Assembly (NCBI RefSeq): GCF_009428905.1
Contig: NZ_WHYR01000016.1
Span: forward strand, 1-64,000
Origin: Desulfofundulus thermobenzoicus
GTDB lineage: Bacteria; Bacillota; Desulfotomaculia; Desulfotomaculales; Desulfovirgulaceae
DNA length: 64,000 bases
Direction: 5' to 3'
Positions 54,112-62,067 of the stretch are shown here, in pieces. The notes under the pieces were generated by a model. The model worked only from the letters and a program-made list of their open reading frames with translations. It was not told the DNA's origin and ran no database searches. The translations under genes and the position numbers were made by a program. Each line of letters opens with the position of its first letter. Position 1 is the first letter of the stretch.

Positions 54112-55545
54112 TCAAAATACGTCGTATTCCTCCCGCCAGGAAATAATTTTCATAGTGACCAGATCTGACGGCAGGACGGGAACGGCGTTCCGGATCAGGT
54201 TATTATCCTGAATCAGGCTCGCGTTACCACCGACATCAAAAGATTGGGCAACCACCGTCCCCCTGATGGTACTGCTCCCAGCAGCCTCGAACCGGCTTGC
54301 ATATATAATGGCACTTAAACTTTTGTTTTCATTTCCGTTTTCATTTTCATTTTCATTTCCGTTTCTATTTTCATTGCCATTGCCATTTTCATTACCATTA
54401 CTATTACCATTACCATTACCATTACCATTACTATTATTAACATTCCCATTTCCGGATACTTTAACCATACCATCCACCAGCAAAACCAGAACATCCTGGC
54501 TTGCATTCGACGGCATTAAATTACCTTTGATCTCCACGTCCCCTTTAACAGCTATGAACCATTTCCCGGTGTATGTACCCGCAAGCTGGATTTTTTGGAC
54601 TTTATTATCCTGTCCACCCAAAGTAGTGGTATCCAGGTAATAGGTGCCGGCAGTTTTACCGGTGAAGTCAAACTCATATTTGTTTCCCTGTTCGGTCACG
54701 GCCAAACGGGGATAGCCCTGGTAGGCGGCCACTTTTCCCGCCGGGTCCAGGTTGTCCGCCGGCTCAACCAGTTTGGCAATATTTTCCCGCGGGCCGTCCA
54801 GCCGGGGTACCTGGCCGTCATTTTGAATGATGAACGTGCCCCCCGGGTATTCCGTGGAAGGGGTGTAGTAGATCCCGCCGGGGGAGAAAATTACGGTGCC
54901 TGAAGCGTTATCAATGCTGCCGTCCACCTGGAGGTAGCCCGGAGTTTCAATGCGGCCGTGTCTATTGTAGAGGTTGCCTCCCACCAAAAGGCTGCCTCCG
55001 GACAAAATGTTGATGCTACCATTTTCATTATCCAGATTGCCCTTCACCACCACCAGCCTGGAATTGGTAAGGCTTATACTGGAGCCAGTTTCCAAATTGC
55101 CGTTAATCAACAAGTTGCCGCTAATAGATACGTTGCCGCTTAAGTTAGGGGAATTTCCGGCACAAAGGGCGTTCTGCAGCACGGGGGCAACCGTGCGCTG
55201 GACACGCACTTTGAGTGCCTTGCGGGCGTTGCCCGCCCGCCCCTCGGCCAGGATCTCTCTGGTGCTGGCATCCACCGGGCTCACGGTAATTTTTGAGATC
55301 CGGCCGTTCCCCAACACGATTGGCGTGGACGGCGGCCCGGCATCAAAATTCCCGGCCAGGCGGACGACCGCCATTTCCACCCCCGCCTCGGCCAGGTAGA
55401 GGGCCTGGGTCATGGCCACCTGGTTGGCGGACATTCTTTTGTCCACCGTGGTCAGCTGGACCAGGGAGCCGGCAAAGACCAGGAGCAGGAGGGTGAGCAG
55501 GAGCACCGTGATCAGGGCCGCGCCTTTTTGTGCTCCAGCACGCAT
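54112..55545 (-). CDS. PilX-like minor pilin / DUF7305 protein with a repeat tract
   Basis: About 477 aa. The N-terminus KGAALITVLLLTLLLLVFAGS and MSANQVAMTQALYLAEAGVEMAV match PilX N-terminal domains. The middle shows turns of beta-helix type (NVSISGNLLINGNLETG). Near residues 375-415 there is a low-complexity tract of Asn-Gly and Asn-Glu repeats encoded by a degenerate hexamer run. Start uncertain: 55617 gives a longer basic leader, 55545 a shorter one. Probably a surface or tip-associated pilus subunit. Confidence 0.75.
   Translation of the reverse strand: MRAGAQKGAALITVLLLTLLLLVFAGSLVQLTTVDKRMSANQVAMTQALYLAEAGVEMAVVRLAGNFDAGPPSTPIVLGNGRISKITVSPVDASTREILAEGRAGNARKALKVRVQRTVAPVLQNALCAGNSPNLSGNVSISGNLLINGNLETGSSISLTNSRLVVVKGNLDNENGSINILSGGSLLVGGNLYNRHGRIETPGYLQVDGSIDNASGTVIFSPGGIYYTPSTEYPGGTFIIQNDGQVPRLDGPRENIAKLVEPADNLDPAGKVAAYQGYPRLAVTEQGNKYEFDFTGKTAGTYYLDTTTLGGQDNKVQKIQLAGTYTGKWFIAVKGDVEIKGNLMPSNASQDVLVLLVDGMVKVSGNGNVNNSNGNGNGNGNSNGNENGNGNENRNGNENENENGNENKSLSAIIYASRFEAAGSSTIRGTVVAQSFDVGGNASLIQDNNLIRNAVPVLPSDLVTMKIISWREEYDVF
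54320..54450. repeat. Degenerate hexanucleotide repeat within the PilX-like gene
   Basis: Runs of ATTACC / TTTTCATTTC-type units on the plus strand (NG and NE pairs in the protein). Copies of the ATTACC unit occur at least five times in a row around 54402-54430. In-frame slippage would change the length of the protein without disrupting it. Confidence 0.75.
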
Positions 55546-55671
55546 GTTTTTCCAGAAACCAGGAAGCCTCCGGCATACCTGCCCGCTCTTGAATTTTCCC
55601 TTGCGCCCGCCGGTCAATGCAAGATGCCCTCCCCAAATTCTCTTCTATACGGAACATTTATTCCGGGAAAA

Positions 55672-56343
55672 TTAATTTTGTTCGCGCATCATCCGCACGG
55701 TCACGCGGGAAGTTAAAACAAAACCGTTGGTGCCGGTGAGCTTTATCTCCACCGTGGCCGGCAAGCCGGTAACTCCCTGGAATGATACCGCCTGAACCCG
55801 CCCGGCCACGGGATTGTCCCCTTCCCAGTTAATTTTATTGCTGCTGGTGGCCCGCTTTATCTCGCTGCCATCAAGATAATACTTAATATACCCTATGTAT
55901 TCTGTGTTGTTCTGGCGCCTAAGGATATTCTTAAAAATTATACACTGCCGGCCATTTTCATCTTTTCCGATAAATAGATCCATATTTGGATCTATACTAA
56001 CGCTTGTCCTCAGCTCCCGGGTCAGCCGGTCCATGGCCAGCCGCAGGTTTTGCTGCACGTCAACCTGCTCGTCGCCCTTTTTCCAGTTGAGCATGGTGCT
56101 ATCGACGACGAAATAGGCCGCCCCCAGGATTAAAGACAGAAGGACGGCCGTCACCAAGACCTCAATCAGCGTCAGGCCCCGGCACCCCAGGGCCAGCCCT
56201 GGCAGCCACGCCCGCCATCCGGTAACCGGTTTCCCTTCAGCACCTGTTTTCCCGTGCCGGGATCTTTCAGCGGCTCCCGCCCTGAAAGCTACAATTGCCT
56301 GCCGCCTGCACGCGCTCGCCCCGTTCACCATTATTATCGCCAC
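55672..56343 (-). CDS. Prepilin-type minor pilin (PilW/GspJ-like)
   Basis: About 223 aa; the class III leader ends CRG|LTLIEVLVTAVLLSLILGAAYF, preceded by a long N-terminal region that probably is not all translated. GDEQVDVQQNLRLAMDRLTRELRTS is the GspJ/PilW-type second helix. The C-terminus VEIKLTGTNGFVLTSRVTVRM fits. Next to the PilV-like gene. Confidence 0.8.
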   Translation of the reverse strand: MAIIMVNGASACRRQAIVAFRAGAAERSRHGKTGAEGKPVTGWRAWLPGLALGCRGLTLIEVLVTAVLLSLILGAAYFVVDSTMLNWKKGDEQVDVQQNLRLAMDRLTRELRTSVSIDPNMDLFIGKDENGRQCIIFKNILRRQNNTEYIGYIKYYLDGSEIKRATSSNKINWEGDNPVAGRVQAVSFQGVTGLPATVEIKLTGTNGFVLTSRVTVRMMREQN

Positions 56344-56355
56344 CTGTATCCATCA

Positions 56356-56796
56356 TCACCTGCGCTTCAGCGTCACTAGCTCCAGCTGCCGCTCCCGCCC
56401 CTGGTGCCGGTAGTGGACGGTGACCCGCACCTGGACCAGACGCTCATCCGGCTGATAGGTATCTACCGAATATGTGTAAGCATAACCGGACGCGCCGGGA
56501 AAGGACCGCGGTTCATCCTGCCTTTCGCCGCCGGCAAGGGAGCTGGCCAGCAGTTCCTCCATCACGGCCTGGGCGGCGTTTACGGCCACCGTATCCTCCC
56601 AGGCTGCCTGAGCAGCCATCTTGCCTGAGACCAGCAGATTTACGGCGGTGGCCGCCACCAGCACCAAAATGGCGGCGGCCACCAGGACCTCGATCAGGGT
56701 GAAGGCGCGGTCATGATTGCTACTCAATATTTTCAATCTATAAACACTTGCCCTCATTTCAAGAGAAAACCTTTCTTTAATAACCTCATCTAACAC
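56356..56796 (-). CDS. Prepilin-type minor pilin (PilV/GspI-like)
   Basis: 146 aa with DRA|FTLIEVLVAAAILVLVAATAVNLLVSG and NAAQAVMEELLASSLAGGERQ, the hallmark of PilV-type proteins. C-terminal VRVTVHYRHQGRERQLELVTLK. Start uncertain, the leader may begin later. Ends 12 bases before the PilW-like gene. Confidence 0.8.
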   Translation of the reverse strand: MLDEVIKERFSLEMRASVYRLKILSSNHDRAFTLIEVLVAAAILVLVAATAVNLLVSGKMAAQAAWEDTVAVNAAQAVMEELLASSLAGGERQDEPRSFPGASGYAYTYSVDTYQPDERLVQVRVTVHYRHQGRERQLELVTLKRR

Positions 56797-56834
56797 GATC
56801 AGCCTGTATCAAGCCTCTAAAGCAAAGTCGTTAA

Positions 56835-57428
56835 CTAGTTCCACTCACTGACAATATACTGCAAGGAGTCAACATTAGCCGGGTCACCCCAGGACCTTAT
56901 CTTCCCTTTTGTCCAACCGTCGCCGCCATCGACAACCTCGTCGATCTGCTCAAAAATATCCTTGGGCACGCCGCGCAACTCAGCGGCACAGCAGTAAGCC
57001 GGCCCTTCCCAGCCGGGATGCTTTGCCCCCAAATGCCACCCATAGGCACCATCTCCGGACAGGGGACCCACCCCGCCCAGGGGGCTGCGCAGGGGCCATT
57101 TTTCCAGGTACGGACCGTTCCAGTTACTGAGATCAGTTGTGTACCCGAAGTTCCCCCCATCGCCGCGCCCGGCATCAGCCGGCCTGGTAACCAGGCCTGG
57201 ATCAGCACCTTCAGCATCGCTGGGCCAGGTTCCCACACCGGCATAAAACTGCATAGCTGCCGCAGCAATAGCTTTTAACTCATTGATGGCTCTGGTAATT
57301 TTTGCCTTATGTACCGCCCTGAAGGCATTTGGCATGATGATGGCAGCAAGAATGCCGATAATGGCGATGACCACCAGGAGCTCCACAAGGGTGAAACCTT
57401 TTTCATTTTTAGAAAATCGTTTAATCAA
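56835..57428 (-). CDS. GspG-like prepilin 4
   Basis: About 197 aa. TTG 57428 with GGGGGG eight bases upstream gives IKRFSKNEKG|FTLVELLVVIAIIGILAAIIMPNAFR. After the helix, AAAAMQFYAGVGTWPS and WNGPYLEKWP, the GspG/pseudopilin signature. Largest and most divergent of four tandem pilin genes, with an extra cysteine-bearing segment (YCCAAELRG). Likely a variant or minor subunit. Confidence 0.85.
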   Translation of the reverse strand: MIKRFSKNEKGFTLVELLVVIAIIGILAAIIMPNAFRAVHKAKITRAINELKAIAAAAMQFYAGVGTWPSDAEGADPGLVTRPADAGRGDGGNFGYTTDLSNWNGPYLEKWPLRSPLGGVGPLSGDGAYGWHLGAKHPGWEGPAYCCAAELRGVPKDIFEQIDEVVDGGDGWTKGKIRSWGDPANVDSLQYIVSEWN

Positions 57429-57504
57429 TCCAGAATCCCCCCGGCCTATAAAAAAGCGGATGGTACGCCCGGTCTCCGGCAACCAAACCGGTAGCGTGCC
57501 GGCA

Positions 57505-58086
57505 CTATAATCCCTCCATCCAGATGATCACCGAGATGTAGTACGTGCCGTTTTCTTCCCCCACATAGGAGTAACCGACACTCTCCCGGATGCGCCGGTC
57601 CACGGCATCGCGGATGCCCTGGTCGGGAAAACCACCAACGGTGACCACGGCGCATTTGGTGTTGTTAACTGCAATGGGATTGCCCCCGGCGTCATAGACA
57701 GTACCCGTAATCCTGCTCTTCCAGTAGCGGTAATGACCACCCCAGGGCGTTAAGCCGGGCGGCTTCTCCAGGTACGGCCCGTTCCAGCCATTGCTGCCAT
57801 CGGCTTCCATGAAGTACCGAAAGCCATAGTTGTCGGCTGTCCCAGGGTCGTAGGAATCCTGCCCTGCCTTCGGCCAGTCACCGGTATCGGCGTAATAGGC
57901 GTAACCGGCCGCCTTTATGGCCCGCACGTCGGCAACCACCCGCGATATCTTCGCCTTTTCCACCGCCTTGAAGGCGCTGGGAGTAATAATTGCCGCCAGG
58001 ATACCGATGATGGCGATAACCACCAGAAGCTCTACCAGGGTGAAGCCGCGGCTGTCCCGGCGCAAGTTTGATAAACTATTTACCAC
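57505..58086 (-). CDS. GspG-like prepilin 3
   Basis: About 193 aa. GTG 58086 (AGGTG seven bases upstream) gives SLSNLRRDSRG|FTLVELLVVIAIIGILAAIITPSAFK, then WPKAGQDSYDPG, WNGPYLEKPPGLTPWGG and a distinct C-terminal domain not shared with its neighbours. One of four paralogous pilins. Confidence 0.86.
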   Translation of the reverse strand: MVNSLSNLRRDSRGFTLVELLVVIAIIGILAAIITPSAFKAVEKAKISRVVADVRAIKAAGYAYYADTGDWPKAGQDSYDPGTADNYGFRYFMEADGSNGWNGPYLEKPPGLTPWGGHYRYWKSRITGTVYDAGGNPIAVNNTKCAVVTVGGFPDQGIRDAVDRRIRESVGYSYVGEENGTYYISVIIWMEGL

Positions 58087-58205
58087 CGCTTCACCTGCTT
58101 CCAAAAGAATATTGGCACCACGTGCTTGCTACTTCACCACTGGAAAAACATAGATGGCAATTTCTTTCTGGCCGGGGCCGCGTGGAAATGACGTTAGCTG
58201 AGCCT

Positions 58206-58706
58206 TTACCACCGTTGCAGAATTACCTGAAGCCCGTAATCGAGCTTTACCACGTCGCCTGTATCTAAATTGCCGTCGTCCATATCCCTGTCAATTAAAA
58301 GCATGAGATTGTTCGTCAAATTAGGAGCGTGTGCAATAGTAACCCCCGCCCTGTCGCTCCATTTATCCCAGTCGTACTGCCCGCCGAAGGGCGTTGCTTC
58401 TGGCCAGCGCTCCAGGTAGGGACCGTTCCAGCCGTCTACGTTACCCACGTTGGTCACGAACCCAGGATCCTCACCTGGATTTTTGTCTTCCGGCCATTTG
58501 CCGGTATCAGTGTAGTAATTCAGTGCTGCGGCCTTAAAGGCCTTCAGGTCGGCCTCCGCCTTGGCCACCTTCGCCTTTTCTACCGACTTGAAGGCATTGG
58601 GAGCAATAATGGCGGCCAGGATGCCGATGATGGCGATGACCACCAGCAGCTCCACCAGGGTGAAGCCGCGGCGGTCGCGGCGCAAGCTGAGCAAAACGTA
58701 CATCAA
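58206..58706 (-). CDS. GspG-like prepilin 2
   Basis: 166 aa. LLSLRRDRRG|FTLVELLVVIAIIGILAAIIAPNAFK, YYTDTGKWPED and WNGPYLERWPEATPFGG. Very close to prepilin 1 over the first 90 residues, indicating a recent duplication. Preceded by a long 12-bp hairpin (58797-58829). Confidence 0.88.
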   Translation of the reverse strand: MMYVLLSLRRDRRGFTLVELLVVIAIIGILAAIIAPNAFKSVEKAKVAKAEADLKAFKAAALNYYTDTGKWPEDKNPGEDPGFVTNVGNVDGWNGPYLERWPEATPFGGQYDWDKWSDRAGVTIAHAPNLTNNLMLLIDRDMDDGNLDTGDVVKLDYGLQVILQRW

Positions 58707-58796
58707 TGGCTCACATCCTTTCCCGGGAAAAAGAGGACCCGGTTTACTACCTCACTCCATCGAAACGGGGCACACGGCGATTTCCAGTCTGGAGCG

Positions 58797-58829
58797 TGTC
58801 CTGCCGGCGCCGGAGGTGCCGGCAGGACA
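58797..58829 (-). other. Strong hairpin between prepilin 1 and prepilin 2
   Basis: Perfect 12-bp GC-rich stem TGTCCTGCCGGC / GCCGGCAGGACA with a nine-base loop, 30 bases past the prepilin 1 stop. No U-run follows, so it is more likely an mRNA stabiliser or partial terminator than a full stop signal. Confidence 0.65.
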
Positions 58830-58858
58830 ATAGATAGGGCCATTAAGTGTATAAGAAG

Positions 58859-59383
58859 TTACTGCACTTGCCCATCAGCTGAGATCAAAATATTAACATC
58901 AGGCGTTGTGCCGGTACTATATCTAACAATTCCTTTGTTCCCATCTTTCGTTCCATCTAAGTCAACATCGATCTGCTCGGCTGCACTTTTAGGGATACTT
59001 TTGATTGTTAGGTAACGCTCCCCAGAATTCGTGACAAAAGTTCCACCGTCAGTATCTTTTACATATTGGTAATCATTGCCCCACGGATTTTTGCTTTTCC
59101 AGCGCTCCAGGTAGGGGCCATTCCAGCCTTGCACATTAGTCGGGTCTTTAACAAACCCAGTTTCGCCCGCATTATTATCGGGCCAATTGCCCGTATCTGT
59201 ATAATAATTCAGCGCCGCCGCCTTGATGGCCTTGTAGTCCGCTTCCGCTGTCGCCACCTTGCCCTTTTCAATGGCCTTGAAGGCGTTGGGGGCGATGATG
59301 GCGGCCAGGATGCCGATGATGGCGATGACCACCAGGAGCTCCACCAGGGTGAAGCCGCGGTTGTTCTTGAGTTTTTTGCGCAT
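58859..59383 (-). CDS. GspG-like prepilin 1, probable major pilin
   Basis: 174 aa from ATG 59383 (GGGGGAGG upstream). KNNRG|FTLVELLVVIAIIGILAAIIAPNAFKAIEKGK, YYTDTGNWPDN and WNGPYLERWKSKNPWGNDY, a compact GspG-like C-domain with a calcium-loop type stretch. First of the tandem pilins, with a leader of about 130 bases and a strong hairpin behind it, so probably the most expressed. Confidence 0.88.
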   Translation of the reverse strand: MRKKLKNNRGFTLVELLVVIAIIGILAAIIAPNAFKAIEKGKVATAEADYKAIKAAALNYYTDTGNWPDNNAGETGFVKDPTNVQGWNGPYLERWKSKNPWGNDYQYVKDTDGGTFVTNSGERYLTIKSIPKSAAEQIDVDLDGTKDGNKGIVRYSTGTTPDVNILISADGQVQ

Positions 59384-59513
59384 AGTTTTTTCCTCCCCCA
59401 AAAGAGTGTCTTAATAAAATTAAGAAACAAGGGTTGTCAATTAAATAATTGACCTGGAAAACGGTGCCTAAACGGTCGGTTAGAGTATGTAAGACACCTT
59501 TGAAACCACCGCC
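59384..59513 (-). promoter_or_regulatory. Leader of the pilin array with candidate promoter
   Basis: TTGACA followed after 18 bases by TATTAA, within a stretch that also holds the hairpin GTCAATTA / TAATTGAC and the long-range inverted repeat GTGTCTTA / TAAGACAC. The promoter call is weak, but the region separates pilC from the pilins and could allow separate pilin expression. Confidence 0.35.
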
Positions 59514-60749
59514 CTACCTGCCCAGCCCCTGCATCATGCTGGTGAACATGGGCAGTAGCACCGAAAGGACGATGAACCCCACTATGCCGCCCAGGAAGAC
59601 AATCAGCACCGGCTCCAGCACGCTGGAGAGGCGGCCCACGGTGATGTTCACTTCCTGGTCGTAAAAGGCGCCGATGCGGACCAGCAGCGCGTCCAGGCTG
59701 CCGGTTTCTTCCCCCACGGCAATCATGCGGATGACCAGCGGGGGAAAGATGCCGCTCTCTTCCAGGGGGCCGGCCAGGCCCTGCCCCTCCCGCACGCTCT
59801 CCTGCGCCCTGGCCACGCCGGCCGCCACCACCTGGTTGCCGGCGGTTTTCTTCACCACTTCCAGGGCCTGGATGATGGGCACCCCGCCTTTGAACATGGC
59901 GGCCAGGGTGCGGGCGAAGCGGGCAATGATGATTTTTTTCAGCACCGGCCCGAATACGGGCATTTTCAGGACCAGGCGGTCCCACATCTCCCGGCCCCGG
60001 GACGAGGCCCGCAGGCGCTGGAAACCGAAAGCCGCCGTCAGCGGAAACAGCGGGAGGAGGTACCAGTAGCGCCCCACCAGGCGGCTGGCTCCCATCACCA
60101 CCCGGGTGGGCAGGGGCAGGGGCACACCCAGGTTCTGGATGGTGTTGATGATGGGGGGCAGGACGAAGGTGAGCACGAAGGTGAGGATGACCACGGCAAA
60201 GCCCAGGACCATGGTAGGGTAGGTGAGGGCCGACTTCACCTTTTCCCTCACCTCGTGTTCCCTTTCAAAATGGCCGGCCAGGCTCTCCAGCACCTCGTCC
60301 AGCACGCCGCCCACTTCCCCGGCCTCCACCATGCTGATGAAGATATCGGGGAAAACCGACGGGTAGGCGCCGAAGGATTCGGCCAGGGAGTGGCCCTGCT
60401 CCAGGCGGGCGGTCACCCCGCGCACCACCTCTTTGAACACCCGGCCCTCCACCTGCAGCTCCAGAATGCGCATGGCCCCCACCAGGGGCACGCCGGCGCT
60501 GACCAGGGTGGAAAGCTGGCGGCAGAAGAGGGCCAGCTCCCTCAGCCTGACCCCACGCCGGAATGAAGGCAGCCGCAAAGTCAGGCCGACGCCCCCCCGC
60601 ACGGCCCGGATCTGCACGGGGATGAGCCGCTGGCCCTGCAGTATCCTGGCCGCCTCCCCCGGCCCGACGGCTTCCAGGCGGCCGGAAACCACCCTGCCGG
60701 TTAAATCCCGGGCCCGATAGGCATAGACGGGCAAAGCTCCCCTCACCAC
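59514..60749 (-). CDS. pilC: Type IV pilus inner-membrane platform protein PilC
   Basis: About 406-411 aa with two GspF domains: LRELALFCRQLSTLVSAGVPLVGAM and RFARTLAAMFKGGVPIIQALEVV, each followed by membrane segments (VMVLGFAVVILTFVLTF..., and the C-terminal FLGGIVGFIVLSVLLPMF). N-terminal VYAYRARDLTGRVVSG is typical. Start uncertain between GTG 60749 and TTG 60734. Downstream of a c-di-GMP-I riboswitch and terminator. Confidence 0.94.
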   Translation of the reverse strand: MVRGALPVYAYRARDLTGRVVSGRLEAVGPGEAARILQGQRLIPVQIRAVRGGVGLTLRLPSFRRGVRLRELALFCRQLSTLVSAGVPLVGAMRILELQVEGRVFKEVVRGVTARLEQGHSLAESFGAYPSVFPDIFISMVEAGEVGGVLDEVLESLAGHFEREHEVREKVKSALTYPTMVLGFAVVILTFVLTFVLPPIINTIQNLGVPLPLPTRVVMGASRLVGRYWYLLPLFPLTAAFGFQRLRASSRGREMWDRLVLKMPVFGPVLKKIIIARFARTLAAMFKGGVPIIQALEVVKKTAGNQVVAAGVARAQESVREGQGLAGPLEESGIFPPLVIRMIAVGEETGSLDALLVRIGAFYDQEVNITVGRLSSVLEPVLIVFLGGIVGFIVLSVLLPMFTSMMQGLGR

Positions 60750-60757
60750 CTCCCGGA

Positions 60758-60783
60758 AATAAAAATCCAGGCGAAACGCCTGG
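60758..60783 (-). terminator. Terminator of the c-di-GMP riboswitch expression platform
   Basis: CCAGGCG - TTT - CGCCTGG is a perfect 7-bp stem followed by ATTTTTATTT, between the aptamer and the pilC ribosome binding site. A smaller hairpin (TGCCG / CGGCA) between it and the aptamer may compete. Confidence 0.8.
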
Positions 60784-60798
60784 AAGAACGTGCCGGAA

Positions 60799-60886
60799 AG
60801 TTCGGCAGCCCGGCTGCCCTGGCGGCTCGCACCGCTTTAGGCCCGCGGCTTTGCGCCCCTGCCTTTCGGCAGGTTTGCCTTTTTTC
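60799..60886 (-). promoter_or_regulatory. Cyclic di-GMP-I riboswitch (GEMM)
   Basis: Minus strand, 88 nt. Recognisable consensus parts: GGCAAACC (60872-60879), a stem capped by GAAA (CCTGCC-GAAA-GGCAGG), GCGCAAAGCC, CGGGCCTAA, then GGGCAGCCGGGCTGCC at the 3' end. This is the GEMM aptamer with tetraloop and receptor regions in order. It is followed by a terminator and then pilC and the pilin genes, so c-di-GMP would control pilus production. Confidence 0.92.
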
Positions 60887-60956
60887 GTTTTGCCGCACTC
60901 TTCCTAAGATTATCTTAACGGGAGCCGCCCTGCCAGTCAATAACCAGCTGGTTGTT

Positions 60957-62042
60957 TTAAATCATTTTTAACAAATTTTCGGCATCGGCCGCCCTGGCCA
61001 GGGCCTCCTCCCTGCCGATCACCCCTGCACGGACGAGGTTTCTTAAAGCCATATCCAGGGTCTGCATGCCGTACCTGGCCCCGGTCTGCAGTTGGGAGAC
61101 AATCTGGTGGGTTTTCCCCTCCCGGATCAGGTTGCGGATGGCCGGCGTGGCCGCCAGGATTTCCAGTGCCGCCACCCGGCCGGGGCGGTCCCTGCGGGGC
61201 AGCAACTGCTGGGCAATCACTCCTTCCAGGGCGCCAGCCAGCTGCAGCCGGACCTGCTGCTGCTGGTGGGGCGGGAAAACATCGATGATGCGGTCGATGG
61301 TCTGGGCCGCACTGGTGGTGTGCAGGGTGGCCAGCACCAGGTGACCGGTTTCGGCGGCGGTGATGGCCGTGGCAATGGTCTCCAGGTCCCGCATCTCCCC
61401 CACCAGGATGACGTCGGGGTCTTCCCGCAGGGCCGCGCGCAGGGCGGCAGCAAAAGAAAGGGAGTCCCGACCGATTTCCCGCTGGTTGACCAGGCTCTTC
61501 TTGTGCCGGTGGACGTACTCGATGGGGTCTTCCAGGGTGATGATGTGCAGGCGGCTTTCGCTGTTGATGAGGTCGATCATGGCCGCTAGGGTGGTGGACT
61601 TGCCGCTGCCCGTGGGCCCGGTAACCAGCACCAGGCCCCGGGGCCGCCTGGCCAGGTGGGCCACCACCTCGGGCAGGCCCAGTTCATCGAAGGTGGGGAT
61701 GCGCTCCGGGATGAGGCGGATGGCCAGGGCCACCGTACCGCGCTGCTTGAAGGCGTTCACGCGGAAGCGGCCCACTCCCGGGATGGCGTAAGACAGGTCG
61801 CTCTCGCCCACCTGCATGAACTGCTGGAACCGGTCCCCGGGGATCAGCTGGCGGGCCAGGGCCTCGGTATCCCCGGCGGTGAGGACGGGCAGATCATCCA
61901 CCCCCGGCACGGCCCGGTCGCCCAGCTCGTCGGCGGCAAAAAGTTTCCCGTGAAGCCGGAAGACGGGCGGCCGTCCGGCAGTGAGGTGGACATCGGAAGC
62001 TTTCAGCTCGAAGGCCAGCTTTAAAAGTTCATCGGCATGCAT
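60957..62042 (-). CDS. pilT: Type IV pilus retraction ATPase PilT
   Basis: 361 aa hexameric ATPase powering retraction. Walker A GPTGSGKSTTLAAMID, Asp box and Walker B DPDVILVGEMRDLETI, His box HLVLATLHTTSAAQTIDRI, and the retraction motif AIRNLIREGK. Upstream of the riboswitch, so retraction is possibly controlled separately from pilC and the pilins. Confidence 0.95.
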   Translation of the reverse strand: MHADELLKLAFELKASDVHLTAGRPPVFRLHGKLFAADELGDRAVPGVDDLPVLTAGDTEALARQLIPGDRFQQFMQVGESDLSYAIPGVGRFRVNAFKQRGTVALAIRLIPERIPTFDELGLPEVVAHLARRPRGLVLVTGPTGSGKSTTLAAMIDLINSESRLHIITLEDPIEYVHRHKKSLVNQREIGRDSLSFAAALRAALREDPDVILVGEMRDLETIATAITAAETGHLVLATLHTTSAAQTIDRIIDVFPPHQQQQVRLQLAGALEGVIAQQLLPRRDRPGRVAALEILAATPAIRNLIREGKTHQIVSQLQTGARYGMQTLDMALRNLVRAGVIGREEALARAADAENLLKMI

Positions 62043-62067
62043 TCCGCCGCAACACCTTCCTTTTCCG

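Noticed and set aside
56835-60749. A type II secretion system instead of a type IV pilus
   Set aside because: The pilins are GspG-like, but pilT, pilM-N-O and a PilX-like protein, with no secretin or GspC/D, indicate a Gram-positive type IV pilus.
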